NCBI GenBank assembly: GCA_963682055.1
Contig: OY821741.1
Span: forward strand, 69,501-133,500
DNA from: Primula veris
Lineage: Eukaryota; Streptophyta; Magnoliopsida; Ericales; Primulaceae
DNA length: 64,000 nucleotides
Direction of reading: 5' to 3'
Positions 13,161 through 26,558 of the stretch are shown here, piece by piece (the stretch's first letter is position 1; the number at the start of each line of letters is the position of its first letter). The notes under the pieces are model-generated. The model worked only from the letters and a program-made list of their open reading frames with translations. It did no database searches and was not told the DNA's origin. Made by a program: the position numbers and the translations under genes.

Positions 13161-15406
13161 AAATAAAATGACAATCTAAAATCTCAATAAAAGCGTGAGT
13201 TATAGGCCACAAAATCATGCAAAAATGGGCAGAAACGAAGAAAGGTAAAAATCGTGTACAATAAGCCATAAATCCTAGAAATAAAATGACAATCTAAAAT
13301 CTCAATAAAAACGTGAGTTATAGGCCACAAAATCATGCAAAAATTGGCAGAAACGAAGAACTGTAAAAATCGTGTACAGTAAGCCATAAATCCAAGAAAT
13401 AAAATGACAATCTAAAATCTCAATAAAAGCGTGAGTTATAGGCCATAAAATCATGCAAAAATGGGCAGAAACGAAGAACGGTAAAAATCGTGTACAATAA
13501 GCTCTAAATCCAAGAAAAAATGACAATCTAAAATCTCAATAAAAGCGTGAGTTATAGGCCACAAAATCATGCAAAAATTGGCAGAAACGAAGAACTGTAA
13601 AAATCGTGTACAGTAAGCCATAAATCCAAGAAATAAAATGACAATCTAAAATCTCAATAAAAGCGTGAGTTATAGGCCACAAAATCATGCAAAAATGGAC
13701 AGAAACGAAGAACGGTAAAAATCGTGTACAATAAGCCATAAATCCTAGAAATAAAATGACAATCTAAAATCTCAATAAAAGCGTGAGTTATAGGCCATAA
13801 AATCATGCAAAAATGGACAGAAACGAAGAACGGTAAAAATTGTGTACAGTAAGCCATAAATCCAAGAAATAAAATGACAATCTAAAATATCAAAAAAAGC
13901 GTGAGTTATAGGCCATAAAATCATGCAAAAATGGGCAGAAACGAAGAAAGGTAAAAATCGTGTACAATAAGCCATAAATCCTAGAAATAAAATGACAATC
14001 TAAAATCTCAATAAAAGCGTGAGTTATAGGCCACAAAATCATGCAAAAATGGACAGAAACGAAGAACGGTAAAAATCATGTACAATAAGCCATAAATCCA
14101 TGAAATAAAATGACAATCTAAAATCTCAAAAAAAGCATGAGTTATATAGGCCATAAAATCATGCAAAAATGGGCAGAAACGAAGAACGGTAAAAATCGTG
14201 TACAATAAGCCATAAATCCAAGAAATAAAATGACAATCTAAAATCTCAATAAAACCGTGAGTTATATAGGCCACAAAATCATGCAAAAATGGGCAGAAAC
14301 GAAGAACGGTAAAAATCGTGTACAGTAAGCCATAAATCCTAGAAATAAAATGACAATCTAAAATCTCAATAAAAGCGTGAGTTATAGGCCACAAAATCAT
14401 GCAAAAATTGGCAGAAAAGAAGAACGGTAAAAATCGTGTACAATAAGCCATAAATCCTAGAAATAAAATGACAATCTAAAATCTCAATAAAAGCGTGAGT
14501 TATAGGCCACAAAATCATGCAAAAATGGGCAGAAACGAAGAACGGTAAAAATCGTGTACAATAAACCATAAATCCTAGAAATAAAATGACAATCTAAAAT
14601 CTCAATAAAAACGTGAGTTATAGACCACAAAATCATGCAAAAATTGGCAGAAACGAAGAACTGTAAAAATCGTGTACAGTAAGCCATAAATCCAAGAAAT
14701 AAAATGACAATCTAAAATCTCAATAAAAGCGTGAGTTATAGGCCACAAAATCATGCAAAAATTGGCAGAAACGAAGAACGGTAAAAATCGTGTACAGTAA
14801 GCCATAAATCCAAGAAATAAAATGACAATCTAAAATCTCAATAAAAGCGTGAGTTATAGGCCACAAAATCATGCAAAAATGGGCAGAAACGAAGAACGGT
14901 AAAAATCGTGTACAATAAGCCATAAATCCTAGAAATAAAATGACAATCTAAAATCTCAATAAAAGCGTGAGTTATAGGCCACAAAATCATGCAAAAATGT
15001 ACAGAAACGAAGAACGGTAAAAATCGTGTACAATAAGCCATAAATCCATGAAATAAAATGACAATCTAAAATCTCAAAAAAAGCGTGAGTTATATAGGCC
15101 ATAAAATCATGCAAAAATGGGCAGAAACGAAGAACGGTAAAAATCGTGTACAGTAAGCTCTAAATCCAAGAAATAAAATGACAATCTAAAATCTCAATAA
15201 AAGCGTGAGTTATAGACCACAAAATCATGCAAAAATGGGCAGAAACGAAGAACGGTAAAAATCGTGTACAATATGCCATAAATCCAAGAAATAAAATGAC
15301 AATCTAAAATCTCAATAAAAGCGTGAGTTATAGGCCACAAAATCATGCAAAAATGGGCAGAAACGAAGAACTGTAAAAATCGTGTACAATAAGCAATAAA
15401 TCCTAG
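13161..15406 (+). repeat. 2246-bp tandem duplication, copy 1 (19 monomers)
   Basis: Variants recur 2246 bp downstream: GAAGAAAGGT near 13240, AAAACGTGAG near 13310, AGCTCT at 13500 and 15156, a 2-bp deletion near 13516, and three 2-bp insertions near 14144, 14264 and 15092. The length is 19 x 118 plus 4, accounted for by these indels. Confidence 0.92.
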
Positions 15407-17734
15407 AAATAAAATGACAATCTAAAATCTCAATAAAAGCGTGAGTTATAGGCCACAAAATCATGCAAAAATGGGCAGAAACGAAGAAAGGTAAAAATCG
15501 TGTACAATAAGCCATAAATCCTAGAAATAAAATGACAATCTAAAATCTCAATAAAAACGTGAGTTATAGGCCACAAAATCATGCAAAAATTGGCAGAAAC
15601 GAAGAACTGTAAAAATCGTGTACAGTAAGCCATAAATCCAAGAAATAAAATGACAATCTAAAATCTCAATAAAAGCGTGAGTTATAGGCCATAAAATCAT
15701 GCAAAAATGGGCAGAAACGAAGAACGGTAAAAATCGTGTACAATAAGCTCTAAATCCAAGAAAAAATGACAATCTAAAATCTCAATAAAAGCGTGAGTTA
15801 TAGGCCACAAAATCATGCAAAAATTGGCAGAAACGAAGAACTGTAAAAATCGTGTACAGTAAGCCATAAATCCAAGAAATAAAATGACAATCTAAAATCT
15901 CAATAAAAGCGTGAGTTATAGGCCACAAAATCATGCAAAAATGGACAGAAACGAAGAACGGTAAAAATCGTGTACAATAAGCCATAAATCCTAGAAATAA
16001 AATGACAATCTAAAATCTCAATAAAAGCGTGAGTTATAGGCCATAAAATCATGCAAAAATGGACAGAAACGAAGAACGGTAAAAATCGTGTACAGTAAGC
16101 CATAAATCCAAGAAATAAAATGACAATCTAAAATATCAAAAAAAGCGTGAGTTATAGGCCATAAAATCATGCAAAAATGGGCAGAAACGAAGAAAGGTAA
16201 AAATCGTGTACAATAAGCCATAAATCCTAGAAATAAAATGACAATCTAAAATCTCAATAAAAGCGTGAGTTATAGGCCACAAAATCATGCAAAAATGGAC
16301 AGAAACGAAGAACGGTAAAAATCATGTACAATAAGCCATAAATCCATGAAATAAAATGACAATCTAAAATCTCAAAAAAAGCATGAGTTATATAGGCCAT
16401 AAAATCATGCAAAAATGGGCAGAAACGAAGAACGGTAAAAATCGTGTACAATAAGCCATAAATCCAAGAAATAAAATGACAATCTAAAATCTCAATAAAA
16501 GCGTGAGTTATATAGGCCACAAAATCATGCAAAAATGGGCAGAAACGAAGAACGGTAAAAATCGTGTACAGTAAGCCATAAATCCTAGAAATAAAATGAC
16601 AATCTAAAATCTCAATAAAAGCGTGAGTTATAGGCCACAAAATCATGCAAAAATTGGCAGAAAAGAAGAACGGTAAAAATCGTGTACAATAAGCCATAAA
16701 TCCTAGAAATAAAATGACAATCTAAAATCTCAATAAAAGCGTGAGTTATAGGCCACAAAATCATGCAAAAATGGGCAGAAATGAAGAACGGTAAAAATCG
16801 TGTACAATAAACCATAAATCCTAGAAATAAAATGACAATCTAAAATCTCAATAAAAACGTGAGTTATAGGCCACAAAATCATGCAAAAATTGGCAGAAAC
16901 GAAGAACTGTAAAAATCGTGTACAGTAAGCCATAAATCCAAGAAATAAAATGACAATCTAAAATCTCAATAAAAGCGTGAGTTATAGGCCACAAAATCAT
17001 GCAAAAATTGGCAGAAACGAAGAACGGTAAAAATCGTGTACAGTAAGCCATAAATCCAAGAAATAAAATGACAATCTAAAATCTCAATAAAAGCGTGAGT
17101 TATAGGCCACAAAATCATGCAAAAATGGGCAGAAACGAAGAACGGTAAAAATTGTGTACAATAAGCCATAAATCCTAGAAATAAAATGACAATCTAAAAT
17201 CTCAATAAAAGCGTGAGTTATAGGCCACAAAATCATGCAAAAATGTACAGAAACGAAGAACGGTAAAAATCGTGTACAATAAGCCATAAATCCATGAAAT
17301 AAAATGACAATCTAAAATCTCAAAAAAAGCGTGAGTTATATAGGCCATAAAATCATGCAAAAATGGGCAGAAACGAAGAACGGTAAAAATCGTGTACAGT
17401 AAGCTCTAAATCCAAGAAATAAAATGACAATCTAAAATCTCAATAAAAGCGTGAGTTATAGACCACAAAATCATGCAAAAATGGGCAGAAACGAAGAACG
17501 GTAAAAATCGTGTACAATATGCCATAAATCCAAGAAATAAAATGACAATCTAAAATCTCAATAAAAGCGTGAGTTATAGGCCACAAAATCATGCAAAAAT
17601 GGGCAGAAACGAAGAACTGTAAAAATCGTGTACAATAAGCAATAAATCCTAGAAATAAAATGACAATCTAAAATCTCAATAAAAGCGTGAGTTATAGGCC
17701 ACAAAATCATGCAAAAATGGGCAGAAACGAAGAA
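15407..17734 (+). repeat. 2246-bp tandem duplication, copy 2
   Basis: This copy abuts copy 1; its AGCTCT landmarks are at 15746 and 17402. A handful of substitutions separate the copies: ACCGTGAG near 14254 against AGCGTGAG here, TAGACC near 14612 against TAGGCC here, GAAATGAAG near 16780, and ATTGTGTAC near 17150. The match runs about 80 bp past one full period, to where AAAGGT faces AACGGT. Confidence 0.92.
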
Positions 17735-20700
17735 CGGTAAAAATCGTGTACAGTAAGCCATAAATCCTAGAAATAAAATGACAATCTAAAATCTCAATAA
17801 AAGCGTGAGTTATAGGCCACAAAATCATGCCAAAATGGGCAGAAACGAAGAACGGTAAAAATCGTGTACAGTAAGCCATAAATCCAAGAAATAAAATGAC
17901 AATCTAAAATCTCAATAAAAGCGTGAGTTATAGGCCACAAAATCATGCAAAAATTGGCAGAAACGAAGAACGGTAAAAATCGTGTACAGTAAGCCATAAA
18001 TCCATGAAATAAAATGACAATCTAAAATCTCAAAAAAAGCGTGAGTTATAGGCCACAAAATCATGCAAAAATGGGCAGAAACGAAGAACGGTAAAAATCG
18101 TGTACAATAAGCCATAAATCCTAGAAATAAAATGACAATCTAAAATCTCAATAAAAGCGTGAGTTATAGGCCACAAAATCATGCAAAAATGTACAGAAAC
18201 GAAGAAAGGTAAAAATCGTGTACAATAAGCCATAAATCCATGAAATAAAATGACTATCTAAAATCTCAAAAAAAGCGTGAGTTATACGGCCATAAAATCA
18301 TGCAAAAATAGGCAGAAACGAAGAACGGTAAAAATCGTGTACAATAAGCTCTAAATCCAAGAAATAAAATGACAATCTAAAATCTCAATAAAAGCGTGAG
18401 TTATATACCACAAAATCATGCAAAAATGGGTAAAAACGAAGAACGGTAAAAATCGTGTACAATAAGCCATAAATCCAAGAAATAAAATGACAATCTAAAA
18501 TCTCAATAAAAGCGTGAGTTATAGGCCACAAAATCATGCCAAAATGGGCAGAAACGAAGAACGGTAAAAATCGTGTACAGTAAGCCATAAATCCAAGAAA
18601 TAAAATGACAATCTAAAATCTCAATAAAAGCGTGAGTTATAGGCCACAAAATCATGCAAAAATGGACAGAAACGAAGAACGGTAAAAATCGTGTACAGTA
18701 AGCCATAAATCCAAGAAATAAAATGACAATCTAAAATCTCAATAAAAGCGTGAGTTATAGGCCACAAAATCATGCAAAAATGGGCAGAAACGAAGAACGG
18801 TAAAAATCGTGTACAATAAGCCATAAATCCAAGAAATAAAATGACAATCTAAAATCTCAATAAAAGCGTGAGTTATAGGCCACAAAATCATGCAAAAATG
18901 GGCAGAAACGAAGAACGGTAAAAATCGTGTACAATAAGCCATAAATCCTAGAAATAAAATTACAATCTAAAATCTCAATAAAAATGTGAGTTATAGGCCA
19001 CAAAATCATGCAAAAATTGGCAGAAACGAAGAACTGTAAAAATCGTGTACAGTAAGCCATAAATCCAAGAAATAAAATGACAATCTAAAATCTCAATAAA
19101 AGCGTGAGTTATAGGCCACAAAATCATGCCAAAATGGGCAGAAACGAAGTACGGTAAAAATCGTGTACAATAAGCCATAAATCCTAGAAATAAAATGACA
19201 ATCTAAAATCTCAATAAAAGCGTGAGTTATAGGCCACAAAATCATGCAAAAATTGGCAGAAACGAAGAACTGTAAAAATCGTGTACAGTAAGCCATAAAT
19301 CCAAGAAATAAAATGACAATCTAAAATCTCAATAAAAGCGTGAGTTATATAGGCCACAAAATCATGCAAAAATGGGCAGAAACGAAGAACGGTAAAAATC
19401 GTGTACAATAAGCCATAAATCCTAGAAATAAAATGACAATCTAAAATCTCAATAAAAGCGTGAGTTATAGGCCACAAAATCATGCAAAAATGGACAGAAA
19501 CGAAGAACGGTAAAAATCGTGTACAGTAAGCCATAAATCCAAGAAATAAAATGACAATCTAAAATCTCAATAAAAGCGTGAGTTATAGGCCACAAAATCA
19601 TGCAAAAATGGGCAGAAACGAAGAACGGTAAAAATCGTGTACAATAAGCCATAAATCCAAAAATAAAATGACAATCTAAAATCTCAATAAAAGCGTGAGT
19701 TATAGGCCACAAAATCATGCAAAAATGGGCAGAAACGAAGAACGGTAAAAATCGTGTACAATAAGCCATAAATCCTAGAAATAAAATTACAATCTAAAAT
19801 CTCAATAAAAACGTGAGTTATAGGCCACAAAATCATGCAAAAATTGGCAGAAACGAAGAACTGTAAAAATCGTGTACAGTAAGCCATAAATCCAAGAAAT
19901 AAAATGACAATCTAAAATCTCAATAAAAGCGTGAGTTATAGGCCACAAAATCATGCCAAAATGGGCAGAAACAAAGAACGGTAAAAATCGTGTACAATAA
20001 GCCATAAATCCTAGAAATAAAATGACAATCTAAAATCTCAATAAAAGCGTGAGTTATAGGCCACAAAATCATGCAAAAATTGGCAGAAACGAAGAACTGT
20101 AAAAATCGTGTACAGTAAGCCATAAATCCAAGAAATAAAATGACAATCTAAAATCTCAATAAAAGCGTGAGTTATAGGCCACAAAATCATGCAAAAATGG
20201 GCAGAAACGAAGAACGGTAAAAATCGTGTACAATAAGCCATAAATCCTAGAAATAAAATGACAATCTAAAATCTCAATAAAAGCGTGAGTTAAAGGCCAC
20301 AAAATCATGCAAAAATGGACAGAAACGAAGAACGGTAAAAATCGTGTACAGTAAGCCATAAATCCATGAAATAAAATGACAATCTAAAATCTCAAAAAAA
20401 GCGTGAGTGGCCACAAAATCATGCAAAAATTGGCAGAAACGAAGAACTGTAAAAATCGTGTACAGTAAGCCATAAATCCAAGAAATAAAATGACAATCTA
20501 AAATCTCAATAAAAGCGTGAGTTATAGGTCACAAAATCATGCAAAAATGGGCAGAAACGAAGAATGGTAAAAATCGTGTACAATAAGCCATAAATCCTAG
20601 AAATAAAATGACAATCTAAAATCTCAATAAAAGCGTGAGTTATAGGCCACAAAATCATGCAAAAATGGACAGAAACGAAGAACGGTAAAAATCGTGTACA

Positions 20701-21696
20701 GTAAGCCATAAATCCAAGAAATAAAATGACAATCTAAAATCTCAATAAAAGCGTGAGTTATAGGCCACAAAATCATGCAAAAATGGGCAGAAACGAAGAA
20801 CGGTAAAAATCGTGTACAATAAGCCATAAATCCAAGAAATAAAATGACAATCTAAAATCTCAATAAAAGCGTGAGTTATAGGCCACAAAATCATGCAAAA
20901 ATGGGCAGAAACGAAGAACGGTAAAAATCGTGTACAATAAGCCATAAATCCTAGAAATAAAATTACAATCTAAAATCTCAATAAAAACGTGAGTTATATG
21001 CCACAAAATCATGCAAAAATTGGCAGAAACGAAGAACTGTAAAAATCGTGTACAGTAAGCCATAAATCCAAGAAATAAAATGACAATCTAAAATCTCAAT
21101 AAAAGCGTGAGTTATAGACCACAAAATCATGCCAAAATGGGCAGAAACGAAGAACGGTAAAAATCGTGTACAATAAGCCATAAATCCTAGAAATAAAATG
21201 ACAATCTAAAATCTCAATAAAAGCGTGAGTTATAGGCCACAAAATCATGCAAAAATTGGCAGAAACGAAGAACTGTAAAAATCGTGTACAGTAAGCCATA
21301 AATCCAAGAAATAAAATGACAATCTAAAATCTCAATAAAAGCGTGTGTTATAGGCCACAAAATCATGCAAAAATGGGCAGAAACGAAGAACGGTAAAAAT
21401 CGTGTACAATAAGCCATAAATCCTAGAAATAAAATGACAATCTAAAATCTCAATAAAAGCGTGAGTTATAGGCCACAAAATCATGCAAAAATGGACAGAA
21501 ACGAAGAACGGTAAAAATCGTGTACAGTAAGCCATAAATCCATGAAATAAAATGACAATCTAAAATCTCAAAAAAAGCGTGAGTTATAGGCCATAAAATC
21601 ATGCAAAAATGGGCAGAAACGAAGAACGGTAAAAATCGTGTACAATAAGCCATAAATCTTAGAAATAAAATTACAATCTAAAATCTCAATAAAAAC
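17735..21696. repeat. Array segment with 6- to 7-monomer local repeats
   Basis: TTACAATC-marked monomers at about 18960, 19787, 20963 and 21671 are spaced about 827, 1176 and 708 bp apart, so the local period is 6 to 10 monomers and irregular. Blocks near 20860-21535 and 21568-22243 match at 708 bp with a few substitutions. Indels are a 2-bp insertion near 19348, a 1-bp deletion near 19653 and a 4-bp deletion near 20409 (GTGAGTGGCC). Their sum explains why 34 monomers span 4009 bp between landmarks at 18347 and 22356. Confidence 0.8.
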
Positions 21697-24055
21697 GTGA
21701 GTTATAGGCCACAAAATCATGCAAAAATTGGCAGAAACGAAGAACTGTAAAAATCGTGTACAGTAAGCCATAAATCCAAGAAATAAAATGACAATCTAAA
21801 ATCTCAATAAAAGCGTGAGTTATAGGCCACAAAATCATGCCAAAATGGGCAGAAACGAAGAACGGTAAAAATCGTGTACAATAAGCCATAAATCCTAGAA
21901 ATAAAATGACAATCTAAAATCTCAATAAAAGCGTGAGTTATAGGCCACAAAATCATGCAAAAATTGGCAGAAACGAAGAACTGTAAAAATCGTGTACAGT
22001 AAGCCATAAATCCAAGAAATAAAATGACAATCTAAAATCTCAATAAAAGCGTGAGTTATAGGCCACAAAATCATGCAAAAATGGGCAGAAACGAAGAACG
22101 GTAAAAATCGTGTACAATAAGCCATAAATCCTAGAAATAAAATGACAATCTAAAATCTCAATAAAAGCGTGAGTTATAGGCCACAAAATCATGCAAAAAT
22201 GGACAGAAACGAAGAACGGTAAAAATCGTGTACAGTAAGCCATAAATCCATGAAATAAAATGACAATCTAAAATCTCAAAAAAAGCGTGAGTTATAGGCC
22301 ATAAAATCATGCAAAAATGGGCAGAAACGAAGAACGGTAAAAATCGTGTACAATAAGCTCTAAATCCAAGAAATAAAATGACAATCTAAAATCTCAATAA
22401 AAGCGTGAGTTATAGACCACAAAATCATGCAAAAATGGGCAGAAACGAAGAACGGTAAAAATCGTGTACAATAAGCCATAAATCCAAGAAATAAAATGAC
22501 AATCTAAAATCTCAATAAAAGCGTGAGTTATAGGCCACAAAATCATGCAAAAATGGGCAGAAACGAAGAACGGTAAAAATTGTGTACAATAAGCCATAAA
22601 TCCTAGAAATAAAATGACAATCTAAAATCTCAATAAAAGCGTGAGTTATAGGCCACAAAATCATGCAAAAATTGGCAGAAACGAAGAACTGTAAAAATCG
22701 TGTACAGTAAGCCATAAATCCAAGAAATAAAATGACAATCTAAAATCTCAATAAAAGCGTGAGTTATAGGCCACAAAATCATGCAAAAATGGGCAGAAAC
22801 GAAGAACGGTAAAAATCGTGTACAATAAGCCATAAATCCTAGAAATAAAATGACAATCTAAAATCTCAATAAAAGCGTGAGTTATAGGCCACAAAATCAT
22901 GCAAAAATGGACAGAAATGAAGAACGGTAAAAATCGTGTACAGTAAGCCATAAATCCATGAAATAAAATGACAATCTAAAATCTCAAAAAAAGCGTGAGT
23001 TATAGGCCATAAAATCATGAAAAAATGGGCAGAAACGAAGAACGGTAAAAATCGTGTACAATAAGCCATAAATCTTAGAAATAAAATTACAATCTAAAAT
23101 CTCAATAAAAACGTGAGTTATAGGCCACAAAATCATGCAAAAATTGGCAGAAACGAAGAACTGTAAAAATCGTGTACAGTAAGCCATAAATCCAAGAAAT
23201 AAAATGACAATCTAAAATCTCAATAAAAGCGTGAGTTATAGACACAAAATCATGCCAAAATGGGCAGAAACGAAGAACGGTAAAAATCGTGTACAATAAG
23301 CCATAAATCCTAGAAATAAAATGACAATCTAAAATCTCAATAAAAGCGTGAGTTATAGGCCACAAAATCATGCAAAAATTTGCAGAAACGAAGAACTGTA
23401 AAAATGGTGTACAGTAAGCCATAAATCCAAGAAATAAAATGACAATCTAAAATCTCAATAAAAGCGTGAGTTATAGGCCACAAAATCATGCAAAAATGGG
23501 CAGAAACGAAGAACGGTAAAAATCGTGTACAATAAGCCATAAATCCTAGAAATAAAATGACAATCTAAAATCTCAATAAAAGCGTGAGTTATAGGCCACA
23601 AAATCATGCAAAAATGGATAGAAACGAAGAACGGTAAAAATCGTGTACAGTAAGCCATAAATCCATGAAATAAAATGACAATCTAAAATCTCAAAAAAAT
23701 CGTGAGTTATAGGCCATAAAATCATGCAAAAATGGGCAGAAACGAAGAACGGTAAAAATCGTGTACAATAAGCTCTAAATCCAAGAAATAAAATGACAAT
23801 CTAAAATCTCAATAAAAGCGTGAGTTATAGACCACAAAATCATGCAAAAATGGGCAGAAACGAAGAACGGTAAAAATCGTGTACAATAAGCCATAAATCC
23901 AAGAAATAAAATGACAATCTAAAATCTCAATAAAAGCGTGAGTTATAGGCCACAAAATCATGCAAAAATGGGCAGAAACGAAGAACGGTAAAAATTGTGT
24001 ACAATAAGCCATAAATCCTAGAAATAAAATGACAATCTAAAATCTCAATAAAAGA
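21697..24055 (+). repeat. 2359-bp tandem duplication, copy 1 (20 monomers)
   Basis: AGCTCT at 22356 and 23771 recurs at 24715 and 26130. A 117-bp monomer with GACACAAAATC near 23240 recurs near 25599, which explains the period of 20 x 118 minus 1. The copy carries private changes: AAAATGGTG near 23405, GGATAG near 23617, AAAATCGTGAG near 23700 and AAGAGTGAG near 24053. Confidence 0.9.
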
Positions 24056-26558
24056 GTGAGTTATAGGCCACAAAATCATGCAAAAATTGGCAGAAACGAA
24101 GAACTGTAAAAATCGTGTACAGTAAGCCATAAATCCAAGAAATAAAATGACAATCTAAAATCTCAATAAAAGCGTGAGTTATAGGCCACAAAATCATGCC
24201 AAAATGGGCAGAAACGAAGAACGGTAAAAATCGTGTACAATAAGCCATAAATCCTAGAAATAAAATGACAATCTAAAATCTCAATAAAAGCGTGAGTTAT
24301 AGGCCACAAAATCATGCAAAAATTGGCAGAAACGAAGAACTGTAAAAATCGTGTACAGTAAGCCATAAATCCAAGAAATAAAATGACAATCTAAAATCTC
24401 AATAAAAGCGTGAGTTATAGGCCACAAAATCATGCAAAAATGGGCAGAAACGAAGAACGGTAAAAATCGTGTACAATAAGCCATAAATCCTAGAAATAAA
24501 ATGACAATCTAAAATCTCAATAAAAGCGTGAGTTATAGGCCACAAAATCATGCAAAAATGGACAGAAACGAAGAACGGTAAAAATCGTGTACAGTAAGCC
24601 ATAAATCCATGAAATAAAATGACAATCTAAAATCTCAAAAAAAGCGTGAGTTATAGGCCATAAAATCATGCAAAAATGGGCAGAAACGAAGAACGGTAAA
24701 AATCGTGTACAATAAGCTCTAAATCCAAGAAATAAAATGACAATCTAAAATCTCAATAAAAGCGTGAGTTATAGACCACAAAATCATGCAAAAATGGGCA
24801 GAAACGAAGAACGGTAAAAATCGTGTACAATAAGCCATAAATCCAAGAAATAAAATGACAATCTAAAATCTCAATAAAAGCGTGAGTTATAGGCCACAAA
24901 ATCATGCAAAAATGGGCAGAAACGAAGAACGGTAAAAATTGTGTACAATAAGCCATAAATCCTAGAAATAAAATGACAATCTAAAATCTCAATAAAAGCG
25001 TGAGTTATAGGCCACAAAATCATGCAAAAATTGGCAGAAACGAAGAACTGTAAAAATCGTGTACAGTAAGCCATAAATCCAAGAAATAAAATGACAATCT
25101 AAAATCTCAATAAAAGCGTGAGTTATAGGCCACAAAATCATGCAAAAATGGGCAGAAACGAAGAACGGTAAAAATCGTGTACAATAAGCCATAAATCCTA
25201 GAAATAAAATGACAATCTAAAATCTCAATAAAAGCGTGAGTTATAGGCCACAAAATCATGCAAAAATGGACAGAAATGAAGAACGGTAAAAATCGTGTAC
25301 AGTAAGCCATAAATCCATGAAATAAAATGACAATCTAAAATCTCAAAAAAAGCGTGAGTTATAGGCCATAAAATCATGAAAAAATGGGCAGAAACGAAGA
25401 ACGGTAAAAATCGTGTACAATAAGCCATAAATCTTAGAAATAAAATTACAATCTAAAATCTCAATAAAAACGTGAGTTATAGGCCACAAAATCATGCAAA
25501 AATTGGCAGAAACGAAGAACTGTAAAAATCGTGTACAGTAAGCCATAAATCCAAGAAATAAAATGACAATCTAAAATCTCAATAAAAGCGTGAGTTATAG
25601 ACACAAAATCATGCCAAAATGGGCAGAAACGAAGAACGGTAAAAATCGTGTACAATAAGCCATAAATCCTAGAAATAAAATGACAATCTAAAATCTCAAT
25701 AAAAGCGTGAGTTATAGGCCACAAAATCATGCAAAAATTTGCAGAAACGAAGAACTGTAAAAATCGTGTACAGTAAGCCATAAATCCAAGAAATAAAATG
25801 ACAATCTAAAATCTCAATAAAAGCGTGAGTTATAGGCCACAAAATCATGCAAAAATGGGCAGAAACGAAGAACGGTAAAAATCGTGTACAATAAGCCATA
25901 AATCCTAGAAATAAAATGACAATCTAAAATCTCAATAAAAGCGTGAGTTATAGGCCACAAAATCATGCAAAAATGGACAGAAACGAAGAACGGTAAAAAT
26001 CGTGTACAGTAAGCCATAAATCCATGAAATAAAATGACAATCTAAAATCTCAAAAAAAGCGTGAGTTATAGGCCATAAAATCATGCAAAAATGGGCAGAA
26101 ACGAAGAACGGTAAAAATCGTGTACAATAAGCTCTAAATCCAAGAAATAAAATGACAATCTAAAATCTCAATAAAAGCGTGAGTTATAGACCACAAAATC
26201 ATGCAAAAATGGGCAGAAACGAAGAACGGTAAAAATCGTGTACAATAAGCCATAAATCCAAGAAATAAAATGACAATCTAAAATCTCAATAAAAGCGTGA
26301 GTTATAGGCCACAAAATCATGCAAAAATGGGCAGAAACGAAGAACGGTAAAAATTGTGTACAATAAGCCATAAATCCTAGAAATAAAATGACAATCTAAA
26401 ATCTCAATAAAAGCGTGAGTTATAGGCCACAAAATCATGCAAAAATTGGCAGAAACGAAGAACTGTAAAAATCGTGTACAGTAAGCCATAAATCCAAGAA
26501 ATAAAATGACAATCTAAAATCTCAATAAAAGCGTGAGTTATAGGCCACAAAATCATGC
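24056..26558 (+). repeat. 2359-bp tandem duplication, copy 2
   Basis: This copy abuts copy 1 and lacks its private substitutions, so those changes arose after the duplication or were corrected here. The match ends near 26559, where GCAAAAAT faces GCCAAAAT in copy 1. Confidence 0.9.
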
